Shown: positions 1 to 9,429, numbered from the stretch's first letter. The stretch is DNA of 24,479 nucleotides from a virus (IMGVR_UViG_3300021376_000342:1-24479), one strand, 5' to 3'. The notes: generated from the sequence alone by a model not told the origin. A program made the numbers and translations.

Positions 1-2893
1 GACCAGCAAGGGCTTGAATTCTTTGCAATCTTGGTGTGACGGCTGCGGTGAATCTTGCAAGCGTTGCTTCACGATTCGGTTCGAATATGATTGTTTGTGC
101 AATCTCTCGAACTTGTCGACGAATATCGATGAGAAGACGCCTTACGTTGATTCTATCAAGAGCAGATGCAGATTGAAGCATCGTCTTTTGTCCCCATACA
201 ACGACTCCGCCCTTCGGACCGGTTCCACCACGAGTATTTGTCGCTGGAGCGTAGAGAGGGTTTATGTCTTCATCATATAGAGAATCCAAATCTGAATCCT
301 TCAATTGGATGCTAGTCTCTAAAGTCGAAGCTAGATCTCCTCTCGTCAAACCTGCTGGTGCAAACCATGGATGACCTAATGCATCGTTCAATGCTAAAGC
401 TCCCATTACAACGACCGAGGGTGGTACGACGACTGAGTTTGTTTGTAATGATGGATCTTTAATTAAAACGTCAGGGAAGTAAGACGCGGCAAATGAAGTG
501 TTGATGTTTCTTGCCTTGTGTTGAGCCACTGTTTCAGTGACTGAAGGCTTAACGTTAGACGTGATGTTTATTAAGTTTCCATCCTTGTCTACTTGTTCAA
601 CATCCATTATGTAAAGAGCGTCAAAACGTTCTTCAGTCGCTCTGATAGCTTCATCAGTAACGATTGGTGCTCTAATACCTGGTATTGCTAGAAGTTGAAT
701 ATCAACATTCGTTGTATTCTTCATTACCTCTAATGCCTTCAAATATGAAGATACGTTTGGTCCTGAAGATCTTCCTCTGTTAACGTCATCCATGTCTGCG
801 ACGACTGCAGCGTTGTTAATTTCTGACTCATCCTTGTCAAAGATGTTGACCCCGTCAAATCCTCCTTGCATGATGAAAGAGAACTTAAGAAACTTTCTGT
901 TCATCGAAGTGGAAAGATCGCTGACACTTACTGCTCTTGTCTTTGCTGAATCATCTGCAATGATGTTTCCTTTTCTGACGTAAGTAGCATGCTTCCAGTC
1001 ATCATTTTGAACGACTGTTCCATTTGATCCTGTCAATATCTTGACATTTTCTAGAGTAAACAAGTTGTTGCAGAATCTATCAACATCAATGATTCCATTT
1101 TGATCAGTGTCAGCAGCACCTGAGTTATCGCTGACTGCAAAGTTTATATTAGCTGTAGAATGAACTGGAAAATGTTTTGTAAAGCTGTTGAATGACTTGT
1201 CTTGTAAAACTGAACTATTTTGCTCTGTTAAACTTGTTATATGCTCAAACTTTGCACCCCAGTGGTATCTTGAGTTAACCTGAGTCTGTTGCCCTGTTCC
1301 ATCATTTAAATGATTTCTGAAAGGAAGCGGAGGCTCAACTGTATTTCTTAAGAATGTTGAAACTGAAAGTGCAGAAGAATCAACCATTTCTAGAGAAGTC
1401 AATGGAGATGACCCAGAAGTAACTAAGTGAGAAATTCCTCTAAAACCCATCGGAAGAGCAGTAGGGTCAACCGCTTGTTCAGAAACCGCTGATGAAACTT
1501 CTACTCTAACGTACCTTGATCTTAGCTCATAGTTTCCTTCGATGACAAGCTTTTGTGCAGCTTCGTCACGATCGAAATCGTAATATGCTTCAATATCACC
1601 TATTACTTTAGAAATGTATCTATCTGAAGAAGGATCTAGGTTGATTCCTTCCCATTTCTCTAGAGCCTTTTGATCGATGTCTGTGTCATTTAAGCTTCTT
1701 ATTACCAAACTAAATGATCCATACTTGTTGAGAGGATCAGAAGATGGAGTGATGTTGTATATTGAAATCTTAAATTTATTAGAAATTCCATTACCAGAAT
1801 CTAGGGAATGAAGTTTAAATAAGTTTTCATGAGTTCCACCAAACTTTTGAGAGATTACCCAAGGAGATTTTGCGTTTGAAAATCTGTCTCTGAATCCTTC
1901 GTAGTTTGGAACGACCGAAGATCCAACATTTCTTGCTAAAGAAGAAGTCAATAAGAAAACAGACCTTTCGCTGTTTTCAACTGGAGATTCTGAAACTACT
2001 CCTGTACCTGTGACTGCTGCTAATGTTGGGTGAATATCCCAGTGTGCCGCAAGATAATGTCCTGCTTGCTGAATCTTATACGGATCGGTGTTTAAGACCT
2101 TGCTGATATAATTTGCTGCAGTTACATCAAACGATGCAGTTAAAACGTTTGGATATGAAGAATCAGTTCCCTTATGACCGTTAAGAAGAATTGTGAATTC
2201 TTGCTTTTCATGAGAAGAACCGAATACCAATGAACCTAAAAGGGTTCCCTTTGCAGTAGCGTCAGAACCGACAAGGGCTGAGGAAGGTTTGCTTGAATCA
2301 AGCATATTAGCAGAAGCTGAAAGTCTTAAAACGACGCCAGAAGGAGCCATCAAAACTCCTCTAACGATAGGAACCGATGTATCTTCTCCAATTCCGTTAG
2401 AGCTTCCTATTCCTTGAAGTCCAGCTTGATTAAAGAAATTGCATCCAGCAGACTCAGACATGAAGCATCCTAAGAAATATGTCCTTCCTAAAACTCCATT
2501 TTGATTTGCATAAGGATTTGAAGATAAAGTACCATTTGAAGAAGGTAATTGTTCTCCAACAGTGAATCCAGCGTTCGTTACATCTCCAGCGACTTGACCG
2601 CTGATTGATCTCTTTTTACCATCTCCGACGCCCAAAACTCTAAGATAAGTAACTGAAGTTGCTCTTTTAAGCCATTCAGCTACAGCCATCGGTCCAAACT
2701 TCTTAGAATCGCTAGCACCGAATTTTGCAAAAAAGTCATTTAGTGTACCATAAGTTAAAGGAACAAAAGCTGGTCCTTTCACTGCGGTACCAATTATTCC
2801 TGCAGGGACTCCTGTAGGCGATGTCTCAACTGGTCCTGTTAAATCAATTTCTCTAGCTGTTACCCCTGCGCTTCCAAATTTGAGCTGTGCCAT
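1..2893 (-). CDS. gp18: Tail sheath protein, copy A (3' end off the window)
   Basis: The frame is open from ATG 2893 to the left edge: 964 codons with no stop. It would form the contractile sheath around the tail tube of a myovirus. It is clearly homologous to the neighbouring sheath copy B. The N-terminus has the VPAGIIG and KGPAFVP motifs, then KKFGP and YLRVLG; the core has MQGGFDGVNIFD; the C-terminal region has NPLYAP..GVVVWGQKT and SALDRINVRRLL, typical of contractile sheath proteins of the gp18 superfamily. By comparison with copy B about 50 residues are missing past the edge. An AGGAG ribosome site (2902-2906) sits 8 nt before the ATG, and the motif GATACTTATCA (2917-2927) precedes it. 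At roughly 1000 residues it is much longer than T4 gp18 (659), so extra surface domains are likely. Family call firm; division of labour with copy B unknown. Confidence 0.88.
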   Translation of the reverse strand, partial: MAQLKFGSAGVTAREIDLTGPVETSPTGVPAGIIGTAVKGPAFVPLTYGTLNDFFAKFGASDSKKFGPMAVAEWLKRATSVTYLRVLGVGDGKKRSISGQVAGDVTNAGFTVGEQLPSSNGTLSSNPYANQNGVLGRTYFLGCFMSESAGCNFFNQAGLQGIGSSNGIGEDTSVPIVRGVLMAPSGVVLRLSASANMLDSSKPSSALVGSDATAKGTLLGSLVFGSSHEKQEFTILLNGHKGTDSSYPNVLTASFDVTAANYISKVLNTDPYKIQQAGHYLAAHWDIHPTLAAVTGTGVVSESPVENSERSVFLLTSSLARNVGSSVVPNYEGFRDRFSNAKSPWVISQKFGGTHENLFKLHSLDSGNGISNKFKISIYNITPSSDPLNKYGSFSLVIRSLNDTDIDQKALEKWEGINLDPSSDRYISKVIGDIEAYYDFDRDEAAQKLVIEGNYELRSRYVRVEVSSAVSEQAVDPTALPMGFRGISHLVTSGSSPLTSLEMVDSSALSVSTFLRNTVEPPLPFRNHLNDGTGQQTQVNSRYHWGAKFEHITSLTEQNSSVLQDKSFNSFTKHFPVHSTANINFAVSDNSGAADTDQNGIIDVDRFCNNLFTLENVKILTGSNGTVVQNDDWKHATYVRKGNIIADDSAKTRAVSVSDLSTSMNRKFLKFSFIMQGGFDGVNIFDKDESEINNAAVVADMDDVNRGRSSGPNVSSYLKALEVMKNTTNVDIQLLAIPGIRAPIVTDEAIRATEERFDALYIMDVEQVDKDGNLINITSNVKPSVTETVAQHKARNINTSFAASYFPDVLIKDPSLQTNSVVVPPSVVVMGALALNDALGHPWFAPAGLTRGDLASTLETSIQLKDSDLDSLYDEDINPLYAPATNTRGGTGPKGGVVVWGQKTMLQSASALDRINVRRLLIDIRRQVREIAQTIIFEPNREATLARFTAAVTPRLQRIQALAG

Positions 2894-2916
2894 TTATTTC
2901 GCTCCTACGACTTGCT

Positions 2917-2927
2917 TGATAAGTATC
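2917..2927 (-). promoter_or_regulatory. Candidate late-type promoter motif GATACTTATCA
   Basis: Second copy of the RATACTTATMA motif, read on the minus strand. It lies 23 nt upstream of the ATG of sheath copy A, inside the 57-bp gap between the sheath genes. It suggests that copy A can be transcribed separately from copy B. No -35-like box is evident. Confidence 0.4.
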
Positions 2928-2950
2928 AGATTACCTACGAATTTTTAATA

Positions 2951-5900
2951 TCAAACGAACTGAACTCCTGAATTTGTTACGATGAAGTCAATTGCTATAA
3001 ACTCAATTGCTCTTGTCGGAACAACGACGATTCTTCCATTAAGTCTGTTAAGATCGACATCTTCTTGTGTATTGTTAGTTTCATTCATGACGACTTGGTA
3101 TGCTTCAATACCAGCTTGTGCTTGAATTAATCCTAGTTGAAGTATCGAATCTGCAACGAACTTATTACGAACCGCTGGAGTGTTTTGTTCAAACACTATT
3201 CTATTTGCTATATTGATTATCAATCTCTTGACTTCTAAAAGTAATCTACGAACATTGACTCTATCAAGTGCAGACTTTCTTATCTGTAGCGTCTTCTGCC
3301 CATAAATTACGAATCCAAGTCTTGGGAATGTTGCAATTGGATTGATTCTTGCGTCGTATAGTCTATCTCTGTCAGAAACATTAAGTCTGACTTCAACGTT
3401 GTTGACGAAGTCAAGAGCTGCTCTGTTGAATCCTGCAGGAGCGAACCATGGATATGCAACCTTATCGTTAAATCCTAATGCTCCTAGTGCAGCAACTGAT
3501 GATGGAACTTTTACGTATCTGTTATTTGCTGTGTCATTTACGTAAACGTTAGGGAAATAAGTCGCAACATAATTGTTGTCGAAAGATCTAGCCTCAAATG
3601 TTGCAGCAGTGTTTTCGATGTTAATTTTTGTAGTTGAATCATCGTAGATACGATTATTGCTATCATCGTAGTTTGGAAGATCCATGACATACATTCCCAA
3701 TCCATAATCTCTTATTTTCTTTGATGTATAGTTCGTTATGTAGTCCTCTCGAATTCCTGGGAGTGCGAGTAGATTAACGTTAACCTGTAAAGGATCTGTC
3801 ATAACGTCTATTGCGGTGATGTATGAATTGACAGCGTTGTTATCAACACCAGCTCCTGCAAGATTAGTTAACATTCCAGGAGATACGAACGTAGATGATG
3901 CACCTCCCAAGGGTGTTTCAAAGGATGTAGCTTTATCATTCATCCTTGCTGCTGCAGGATCTAATATGTTCAATCCGTCAAATCCACCTTGCATAAAGGT
4001 AGTAAATTTAGCAAATGAAGAATATTTGTTGAACTCATACGGTTCGCCATTTGATAACAACGATGCAAACGTTATTCTTTCTCCTAAGAAAGGATCATTG
4101 ATTGTATACGTTGTTGGATCGACTTTTGCATTTCTAATGTATGCAGCTTCTTTCATGTGAGATCTAACAGTACCAGTAAGCTGTGTGAGCGTGCCTGCAG
4201 AAAATGCAACCTTGGATAATGAAAACTTGTTGTTATTAAAGTTATCTGCTCCAGAGCCGGTCACAAAAACGTCTAACTTTTTGATTCCACCAAACTTAGT
4301 ATAGCTTTCTAATAAAGAATTTTTTACTTCTGAAAGGTTAGAATTTAACGGAAGGTCATTTCTCTCAAACTTAACTCCCCAATAAAACTGAGGTGATGCA
4401 ACTTCTTGAGGTCCAGGATCTCCATCCCATGCAGGAGTTGTCATCGGGCCTTTTGTTACTTTGAACCTGAATGGAACAGGAGGAAGAATTGATTGAGAAA
4501 GAATTCCGACTGAATCAATAGAAAACACTCCAGTCAATCTGCTTGCAGCAGTTAAACCGTCAGACAAAGAATCATTTGTTTTTAACAGTTCAGGTCCTCT
4601 AAATCCGAATGGCAATGAAACAGCTGGAACTTTTTTGTCTTCTACATTTTGGGAAATTATTACCCTAACATATTTGGAAACGTTATCATACTTTCCGCTA
4701 GTTATTATTCTTCTTTCAGAAACTATATCTTGATCAAAGTCATAGGTTACTTTTCTATCTCCGATGACTTTTCCAATGTAGTTATCCGAATCTGGATCTA
4801 AAGAACAATTAACAAATTCTTCTAGAACGGCTGGATTTATATCTGTATCATTCCAGTCTCTTACTTGAACGTTAAACGTTCCATATTCATATGCTTCATT
4901 TTCAGAAACTTTTAGATTTGTTATTGAAATTTTGTATAAGCTATTTGCATATGCACCATCATCCAATGACTCGATTTGGAACAAATCATATTCAGTCGCT
5001 CCAAAAGGTTGTGATATAAAGTTAGAAGTTTTTGGTGATGTAAATCTTGTGTCAAATGCTCCGAAAGCTTGTCTAAATGTAGAAGAAGGTTCTCCTGAGA
5101 CATTGCTAGAGCTTAATGATCCGGACAAAATTGCAACATAATCATCATTTTCTACTGTTGCAATTTCATCGTCGACTGCAAAATCAGAGTAAAGCAAATG
5201 TTGATACTGAACGAATTTTTCAGGATCTCTGTTTAGAATTTTTGCAAAATAATCTCCGCTAGAGGGATCAAAAGATGCAGTATAAATTTTTATTCCAGGT
5301 ATCTGATCGTCGAACGCGAAAGCTGAACCTAGAGTTGAAGAAATGACTAACTTAAATTTGCCACTTTTTACTTGAGCAGCATCGTCGGCCGTAGTAGCTC
5401 CTACAAAAACCGGCTGGACGCTTTCATTTCCATCTAGTACCATCATTCTGGCGCCGGAAGCTAACATCACGACTCCTCTAACAAGACTAACGTTGTTAGT
5501 CTGCTCGCGCGAATCGTTGTCAGTAAACATAGGCATTCCATATGCTTCATTTGTTCGTAGCGTATGATCTGCAGTTATGAACTGAACGGCGCCGTTGTGA
5601 CGCCCTAAAGAATCATGAGAAGCTAAATTTCCTTCAAGCTTAAATCCAGCATTTTTTACTCTTCCTGTAAGAGAAGTTGAAGAAATATCAGTCGCAGTTC
5701 TATTAGCTCCTGCGCCTAATACTCTCATATAAGTCAACGCTGTTCTATTCTTTAAAAACTCATTAACGGCATAAGGACCAAATTTTTTAGGATCTAAATT
5801 ACCGAATAAGCTAACAAACTCATTGAAATTAGCGACAGTAACAGGAACAAATGCTGGTCCCTTATTCGACATTCCAATTACACCAGCTGGTACCCCTACC

Positions 5901-5977
5901 GGTCCTCCTCCTGGTGGCGCTTTTAATTCAATTTCTCTCTCAAAAAAATTAGGAGACCTAAAAACTTGCTCAGCCAT
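2951..5977 (-). CDS. gp18: Tail sheath protein, copy B
   Basis: A complete 1008-residue tail sheath protein. It shares with copy A the N-terminal block (VPAGVIG, NKGPAFVP, KKFGPYAV, YMRVLGAG), the central MQGGFDGLNILD motif and the C-terminal block (NPIATFPRLGFVIYGQKTLQ, SALDRVNVRRLL, then a helical region and VPTRAIEFIAIDFIV). The last part is the conserved sheath domain that packs on the tail tube. An AAGGAG site (5985-5990) lies 7 nt before ATG 5977. The motif AATACTTATAA (6012-6022) lies 34 nt upstream of the ATG. The gene follows the gp15 gene after a 68-bp gap with long T runs on the coding strand but no clear hairpin. It lies 57 bp before copy A, so the two probably arose by tandem duplication and then diverged strongly. 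Sheath function is well supported; whether both copies enter the virion is not visible. Confidence 0.9.
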   Translation of the reverse strand: MAEQVFRSPNFFEREIELKAPPGGGPVGVPAGVIGMSNKGPAFVPVTVANFNEFVSLFGNLDPKKFGPYAVNEFLKNRTALTYMRVLGAGANRTATDISSTSLTGRVKNAGFKLEGNLASHDSLGRHNGAVQFITADHTLRTNEAYGMPMFTDNDSREQTNNVSLVRGVVMLASGARMMVLDGNESVQPVFVGATTADDAAQVKSGKFKLVISSTLGSAFAFDDQIPGIKIYTASFDPSSGDYFAKILNRDPEKFVQYQHLLYSDFAVDDEIATVENDDYVAILSGSLSSSNVSGEPSSTFRQAFGAFDTRFTSPKTSNFISQPFGATEYDLFQIESLDDGAYANSLYKISITNLKVSENEAYEYGTFNVQVRDWNDTDINPAVLEEFVNCSLDPDSDNYIGKVIGDRKVTYDFDQDIVSERRIITSGKYDNVSKYVRVIISQNVEDKKVPAVSLPFGFRGPELLKTNDSLSDGLTAASRLTGVFSIDSVGILSQSILPPVPFRFKVTKGPMTTPAWDGDPGPQEVASPQFYWGVKFERNDLPLNSNLSEVKNSLLESYTKFGGIKKLDVFVTGSGADNFNNNKFSLSKVAFSAGTLTQLTGTVRSHMKEAAYIRNAKVDPTTYTINDPFLGERITFASLLSNGEPYEFNKYSSFAKFTTFMQGGFDGLNILDPAAARMNDKATSFETPLGGASSTFVSPGMLTNLAGAGVDNNAVNSYITAIDVMTDPLQVNVNLLALPGIREDYITNYTSKKIRDYGLGMYVMDLPNYDDSNNRIYDDSTTKINIENTAATFEARSFDNNYVATYFPNVYVNDTANNRYVKVPSSVAALGALGFNDKVAYPWFAPAGFNRAALDFVNNVEVRLNVSDRDRLYDARINPIATFPRLGFVIYGQKTLQIRKSALDRVNVRRLLLEVKRLIINIANRIVFEQNTPAVRNKFVADSILQLGLIQAQAGIEAYQVVMNETNNTQEDVDLNRLNGRIVVVPTRAIEFIAIDFIVTNSGVQFV

Positions 5978-6011
5978 TGTCCTGCTCCTTCATGCGATGA
6001 ATAAACTTCTC

Positions 6012-6022
6012 TTATAAGTATT
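6012..6022 (-). promoter_or_regulatory. Candidate late-type promoter motif AATACTTATAA
   Basis: On the minus strand this 11-mer lies 34 nt upstream of sheath copy B. Nearly identical 11-mers precede sheath copy A and the 790-residue repetitive protein. Position and conservation suggest a -10-like late promoter element, comparable in role to the T4 TATAAATA box. This is inference from three copies only. Confidence 0.4.
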
Positions 6023-6045
6023 AAAAAAAAATCAAAAAATAAAAA

Positions 6046-7374
6046 TCAATCATCCTCACCAAAAATATGGTAGGATAATCCTCCTAACAATGCGTCGACA
6101 GTTAAAGGAGCAGGAGTTGATCCTACTTGAGAAGCAGGTTTTATAACTGACTCTCCAGATGCTTGATTCATCGAATAAACTCTAACGTAACCTCCATTAG
6201 GGGTTTTTTTATAAACAGGTTCAAATTGATATGTTTGAGGGGTTCTCATTCTTCTTGCAGGATCTTGGGACAACGTTACATCTTTAGGATCGTACAGCAA
6301 TGTTCCGTTTGCATTTCTTTGATCAATTCTTCTGTTCTCTGCATCTGCCAATGGAAGGGTCGGATCATCGGACCCTAAAAAGGGATTGACGACTGAAGAT
6401 CCAGCTTCATTGTTAATAACTCCTCCAAGAATGTTAGTTTCAAATGAAACGATAGAATGTGAAACCCACCTTTTTATAGGAACTCCATTTCCAGGATTCT
6501 GGGTTGCAAAGAAATATGACTTTACATTAACAGTAAACTTATACTTTATGACTCTTTCTTCTTGTCCTATTTCATCTAGGTTGTTTTCAGGTTCATATGA
6601 ATTGTTGTCAACGGTGGCAATAAACCAGTATCCTTTAGGCGTTTCAAGTTTCCATGAATTAGCCTGAGGAAGAAATGATGACACTATTTGTTCCAATAGC
6701 TGATTCATGTGTTGTGTATATTGCGTCCACATTGTGACTTCATATGAAACATTATAGAATTGTGGCGATGGTATGACAATCGTTTCATAAATGTTATTGG
6801 TTTTTACGTCAGCCAACCAAGCTCCATCATTCGCCAACGGCTCAGAGGCATTTTCTCCGACAGTTCTATCCGTCAACAACTGAGAATCTAAATGCTCTTT
6901 TGTAGAATTCGTAGCAACATTCTTTTGATTTTTTAACAAAAATCTATTAATAAGATTTTGATAACCTCTGTCAGACTTATCCAACCTTCTTCTTATCACG
7001 ATTTCTCCAGTTTGCTGGTTGATTCCTCTACCTGCAATATCGTTGGACAAGTCTTGAGAAATTGAAGTTCTAGATATGGTAAGCAGCGGTAATATGAGAG
7101 AATTATTTTTGTCTCTTAACGCTCTTTTTTTCTTTAATATGGCCCATTTTTCTCCTGTTGCAAAGATCACAGGAACCTTTTTAAAATCAGAATTATCTCC
7201 ACCTACCTGTAACTTAATTTCATTTTCAAACAATTTAAATAAGGCGATATCAACATCTTCTATGCCTACTGATGGTATCGTTATGTCTGCAATTCCTTGG
7301 TGGTTATCAACATTTATTCCTGTAACGCCAAACCTATCTTGACTTTTAGAATTGAACCTAGTAGGCATAATCAT
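6046..7374 (-). CDS. gp15: Tail sheath stabiliser / tail completion protein (T4 gp15 family)
   Basis: Predicted terminator of the tail tube and sheath, which caps the finished tail and joins it to the neck. The pattern matches T4 gp15 as I remember it: a VPVIFATGEKWAILKK strand (about residues 67-82) against gp15 VPITYASKEHFM; LILPLLTISRTSI against ILPRINL; and SYEVTMWTQYTQHMNQLLEQ with VSSFLPQ (about 205-235) against YELSIFTRYEDDMFQIVEQ with LPYFQP. At 442 residues it is longer than T4 gp15 (272), with extra N- and C-terminal sequence. ATG 7374 overlaps the gp14 stop by 4 nt (ATGA), so translation is probably coupled; ATG 7368 is an alternative start. Its place between the neck genes and the sheath gene agrees with the T4 order. 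Confidence 0.78.
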   Translation of the reverse strand: MIMPTRFNSKSQDRFGVTGINVDNHQGIADITIPSVGIEDVDIALFKLFENEIKLQVGGDNSDFKKVPVIFATGEKWAILKKKRALRDKNNSLILPLLTISRTSISQDLSNDIAGRGINQQTGEIVIRRRLDKSDRGYQNLINRFLLKNQKNVATNSTKEHLDSQLLTDRTVGENASEPLANDGAWLADVKTNNIYETIVIPSPQFYNVSYEVTMWTQYTQHMNQLLEQIVSSFLPQANSWKLETPKGYWFIATVDNNSYEPENNLDEIGQEERVIKYKFTVNVKSYFFATQNPGNGVPIKRWVSHSIVSFETNILGGVINNEAGSSVVNPFLGSDDPTLPLADAENRRIDQRNANGTLLYDPKDVTLSQDPARRMRTPQTYQFEPVYKKTPNGGYVRVYSMNQASGESVIKPASQVGSTPAPLTVDALLGGLSYHIFGEDD

Positions 7375-8042
7375 TCCTCATCATAAAATGCATTTCCAGC
7401 TCCAGTACTGTCACCTTTTTGAGACACTTGCTTCGGTCCAGACAACGGTTCATCAAGAACTCTATTTTTAACGAGGTCCCTGACGTCTCCAGTAGGATCG
7501 CCGTTTAAATCATTCACATATCCTCGTTGCTGAACAAACGTTCCTTGAATTGCATCTTGGTCTGTATACTTAATGTCAGTCGGACCATTAGTGAGGGCTT
7601 TAAACTGGCTTTCACGAACTCTTGTTCCTACAAGAGACACACCATCTATGTTTTCAGATTGCCCATAGATCGTTCGCATGTACTTATATTCTGCGATTTC
7701 ATAGAATATTGCTCCAAAAGAAAAGTAATCTCCTATAGAAGGATTGATCGTTTTTTCTACCATGTCTCTATGTTGTATGTAGACCTCTAAAGTAAATTGT
7801 GCATCAATTCCAAACTTGTTGATCTTAGTTTCAGTTTGGAATTCACTATTCACAAGAACATCAACGACTATAGGATTATCAAATATCTTCTGTAAAGCTT
7901 CATCATATACCTCATGAGACTTTGTCTTTGTCTCAGAGACAGGATAATAGTAAATCTTTTGACCTACTACATCTTTAACAATTTCTTTTGTTATGTCAGA
8001 AATAAAGTTTATTTCTCTTTGTGTGATAAAAAGCCTTGCCAT
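7371..8042 (-). CDS. gp14: Neck protein (T4 gp14 family)
   Basis: Predicted head-tail connector protein of 223 residues (T4 gp14 is 256). The recognisable core is FTLEVYIQHRDMVEKTINPS followed by GDYFSFGAIFYEIAEYKY and YGQSENI. It parallels T4 gp14, where VTLSINPNLF is followed by GDLIYFPMDNSLFEINWVE and YQLGQ. The acidic, flexible C-terminus ends in YDEE. An AAAGGA ribosome site (8047-8052) sits just before ATG 8042. The gene lies 12 nt after gp13 and overlaps gp15 by 4 nt, in one transcription unit. The assignment rests on a short motif plus gene order. Confidence 0.72.
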   Translation of the reverse strand: MARLFITQREINFISDITKEIVKDVVGQKIYYYPVSETKTKSHEVYDEALQKIFDNPIVVDVLVNSEFQTETKINKFGIDAQFTLEVYIQHRDMVEKTINPSIGDYFSFGAIFYEIAEYKYMRTIYGQSENIDGVSLVGTRVRESQFKALTNGPTDIKYTDQDAIQGTFVQQRGYVNDLNGDPTGDVRDLVKNRVLDEPLSGPKQVSQKGDSTGAGNAFYDEE

Positions 8043-8054
8043 ATTATCCTTTCA

Positions 8055-9242
8055 TCACCCTATGACTATTGACTTACCTAATGGCATTGGGATGTATCTT
8101 AATTGTTTTTGCATATTTTCTGCAGCTAAAGCATCTTGTTCTAACAACTTTGCATGAGTCAAATTTGCTAAAAATTCTTTCATTTGAGTTGTTAATTTGT
8201 CTTTATCTTCACGGCCTTGACCAACTAAAGCATCTCCGTTTAGTTGAAGTTCAGCATTTGGAATCGGTATTGTTGAGAACTTAGAACGAATTAATCCTAA
8301 CAATTCTTTACAAAGAGCAAGAGTGTATTGTCTGATCCATTGCTTTCCAGGCTGATTTACTGTTGCAAAGGGTATGTTGCCAAAAGGAATGTTGCTAGGT
8401 CCAGATATACCGTATATAGAATCATCTGCATATGCCGTTGGGTTTAAGGGGTCGTGCGGCGGCATTAGCTTTATGAATAACTTTCCTGTTTGTAAATCAG
8501 TAGAAGGAACAGGATAAATTCTTAAATTACTTCCTATTATTTCATAAGAATAATTTGAGCGCCTAACTCTAAATGCAGTTTCTAACATACCTCTTCTAAG
8601 AACGTCTTCGAAGACTGGAAGAACATAGAACACTGTTGAATTGACGTAAGATTCATAGTTAAAGTTCGTCGCAAGAAAGTTAGTTACGTTCGAAGCATTT
8701 AACAAAAACTGTTGTGACGCTAGGGGTTCCATATGAAATAACTCTACGACCTTTAACTTACCTTTAGATCCAGAAGCTAAAGTGTCATACACTACCTGAT
8801 CTTTATTCACTCCAGATGCAACCTTTACGTCTTTATAAATGTTGTAATCCTGTTGCCCAGAAACAAGGTCGATGTATCCTAACGTAGCATCATATGACCC
8901 ACCGACGTATGCTTCAGTTGCATACGGTTCTGCCATGCGTAGCAAGTATTCTACAGTTCTTTTTGCATATCTGTTTGTAAGGTCAGTCGACCCTGTAGGC
9001 ATGCCTAACACGTTAGTCAAGTCAGAGGTTATCTTCATTTCGTGTATTAAACGAGAATATTCGCAGCATGCCTCTTCAAAACATGCCCAAATTTCTTTTT
9101 TAGTTAACTCAACAGAAAGAACATCATCGCCTAATTTTCTTTTTACAAAAAGAACCATCGAATCAGCTTCAGTCTGAAACGATGCCTCTGCATCAAAAAA
9201 ACCAAACGGCGTTGGATTAATCGTTGTTGCGAATGTTGTCAT
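8055..9242 (-). CDS. gp13: Neck protein (T4 gp13 family)
   Basis: A 395-residue protein and the first gene of the leftward neck-tail unit. Near the N-terminus it has the helical pattern of gp13-like neck proteins: FVKRKLGDDVLSVELTKKEI, then FEEACCEYSRLI (about residues 32-65). A region like GYIDLVSGQQDYNIYKDV follows at about 125-142, then an aromatic-rich core and FIKLMPPHDPLNP. In this family the N-terminal pattern precedes a beta-rich domain bound to the portal and gp14. At 395 residues it is longer than T4 gp13 (309). The only upstream ribosome-site-like sequence is a GAGG about 13 nt before ATG 9242, so the start is less certain. Gene order 13-14-15-18 supports the call more than sequence alone. 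Confidence 0.68.
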   Translation of the reverse strand: MTTFATTINPTPFGFFDAEASFQTEADSMVLFVKRKLGDDVLSVELTKKEIWACFEEACCEYSRLIHEMKITSDLTNVLGMPTGSTDLTNRYAKRTVEYLLRMAEPYATEAYVGGSYDATLGYIDLVSGQQDYNIYKDVKVASGVNKDQVVYDTLASGSKGKLKVVELFHMEPLASQQFLLNASNVTNFLATNFNYESYVNSTVFYVLPVFEDVLRRGMLETAFRVRRSNYSYEIIGSNLRIYPVPSTDLQTGKLFIKLMPPHDPLNPTAYADDSIYGISGPSNIPFGNIPFATVNQPGKQWIRQYTLALCKELLGLIRSKFSTIPIPNAELQLNGDALVGQGREDKDKLTTQMKEFLANLTHAKLLEQDALAAENMQKQLRYIPMPLGKSIVIG

Positions 9243-9360
9243 ATTAAATTTAAACCTCGACGCACGAGATGCTTAAATAAAAATATGGTAGACAACTAAA
9301 ACATCTCAAACATTTTTACCGCGTAATTAACTTCTTGAGCTTGTAATCTGAAAAAATATA

Positions 9361-9382
9361 TTATGACAATTTTATGACAATT
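9361..9382 (+). repeat. Perfect 11-bp tandem repeat (TTATGACAATT x2)
   Basis: Two exact adjacent copies, 9361-9371 and 9372-9382. Each contains ATGACA, one base from the -35 consensus TTGACA. The period of 11 bp puts both copies on the same DNA face, as expected for two bound activator molecules or two phased -35 boxes. Confidence 0.85.
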
Positions 9383-9401
9383 AGTATGTAACTATTTAGA
9401 T
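9374..9401 (+). promoter_or_regulatory. Candidate sigma70-like promoter for the 790-aa gene
   Basis: ATGACA (9374-9379; 5 of 6 to the -35 consensus) is followed after 16 nt by TTAGAT (9396-9401; 4 of 6 to the -10). A start near 9408 would give a leader of about 85 nt. The RATACTTATMA motif at 9419-9429 is a competing promoter for the same gene. Confidence 0.35.
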
Positions 9402-9418
9402 AGCTCAGTTCGTTAGCG

Positions 9419-9429
9419 AATACTTATCA
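9419..9429 (+). promoter_or_regulatory. Candidate late-type promoter motif AATACTTATCA
   Basis: Third copy of RATACTTATMA, here on the plus strand and oriented toward the repetitive virion protein. Its orientation follows that of the gene it precedes, which argues that it is a directional signal rather than chance. Confidence 0.42.

Noticed and set aside
5978-6045. Terminator between gp15 and sheath copy B
   Set aside because: There are long T runs on the coding strand but no hairpin before them, so an intrinsic terminator cannot be supported.
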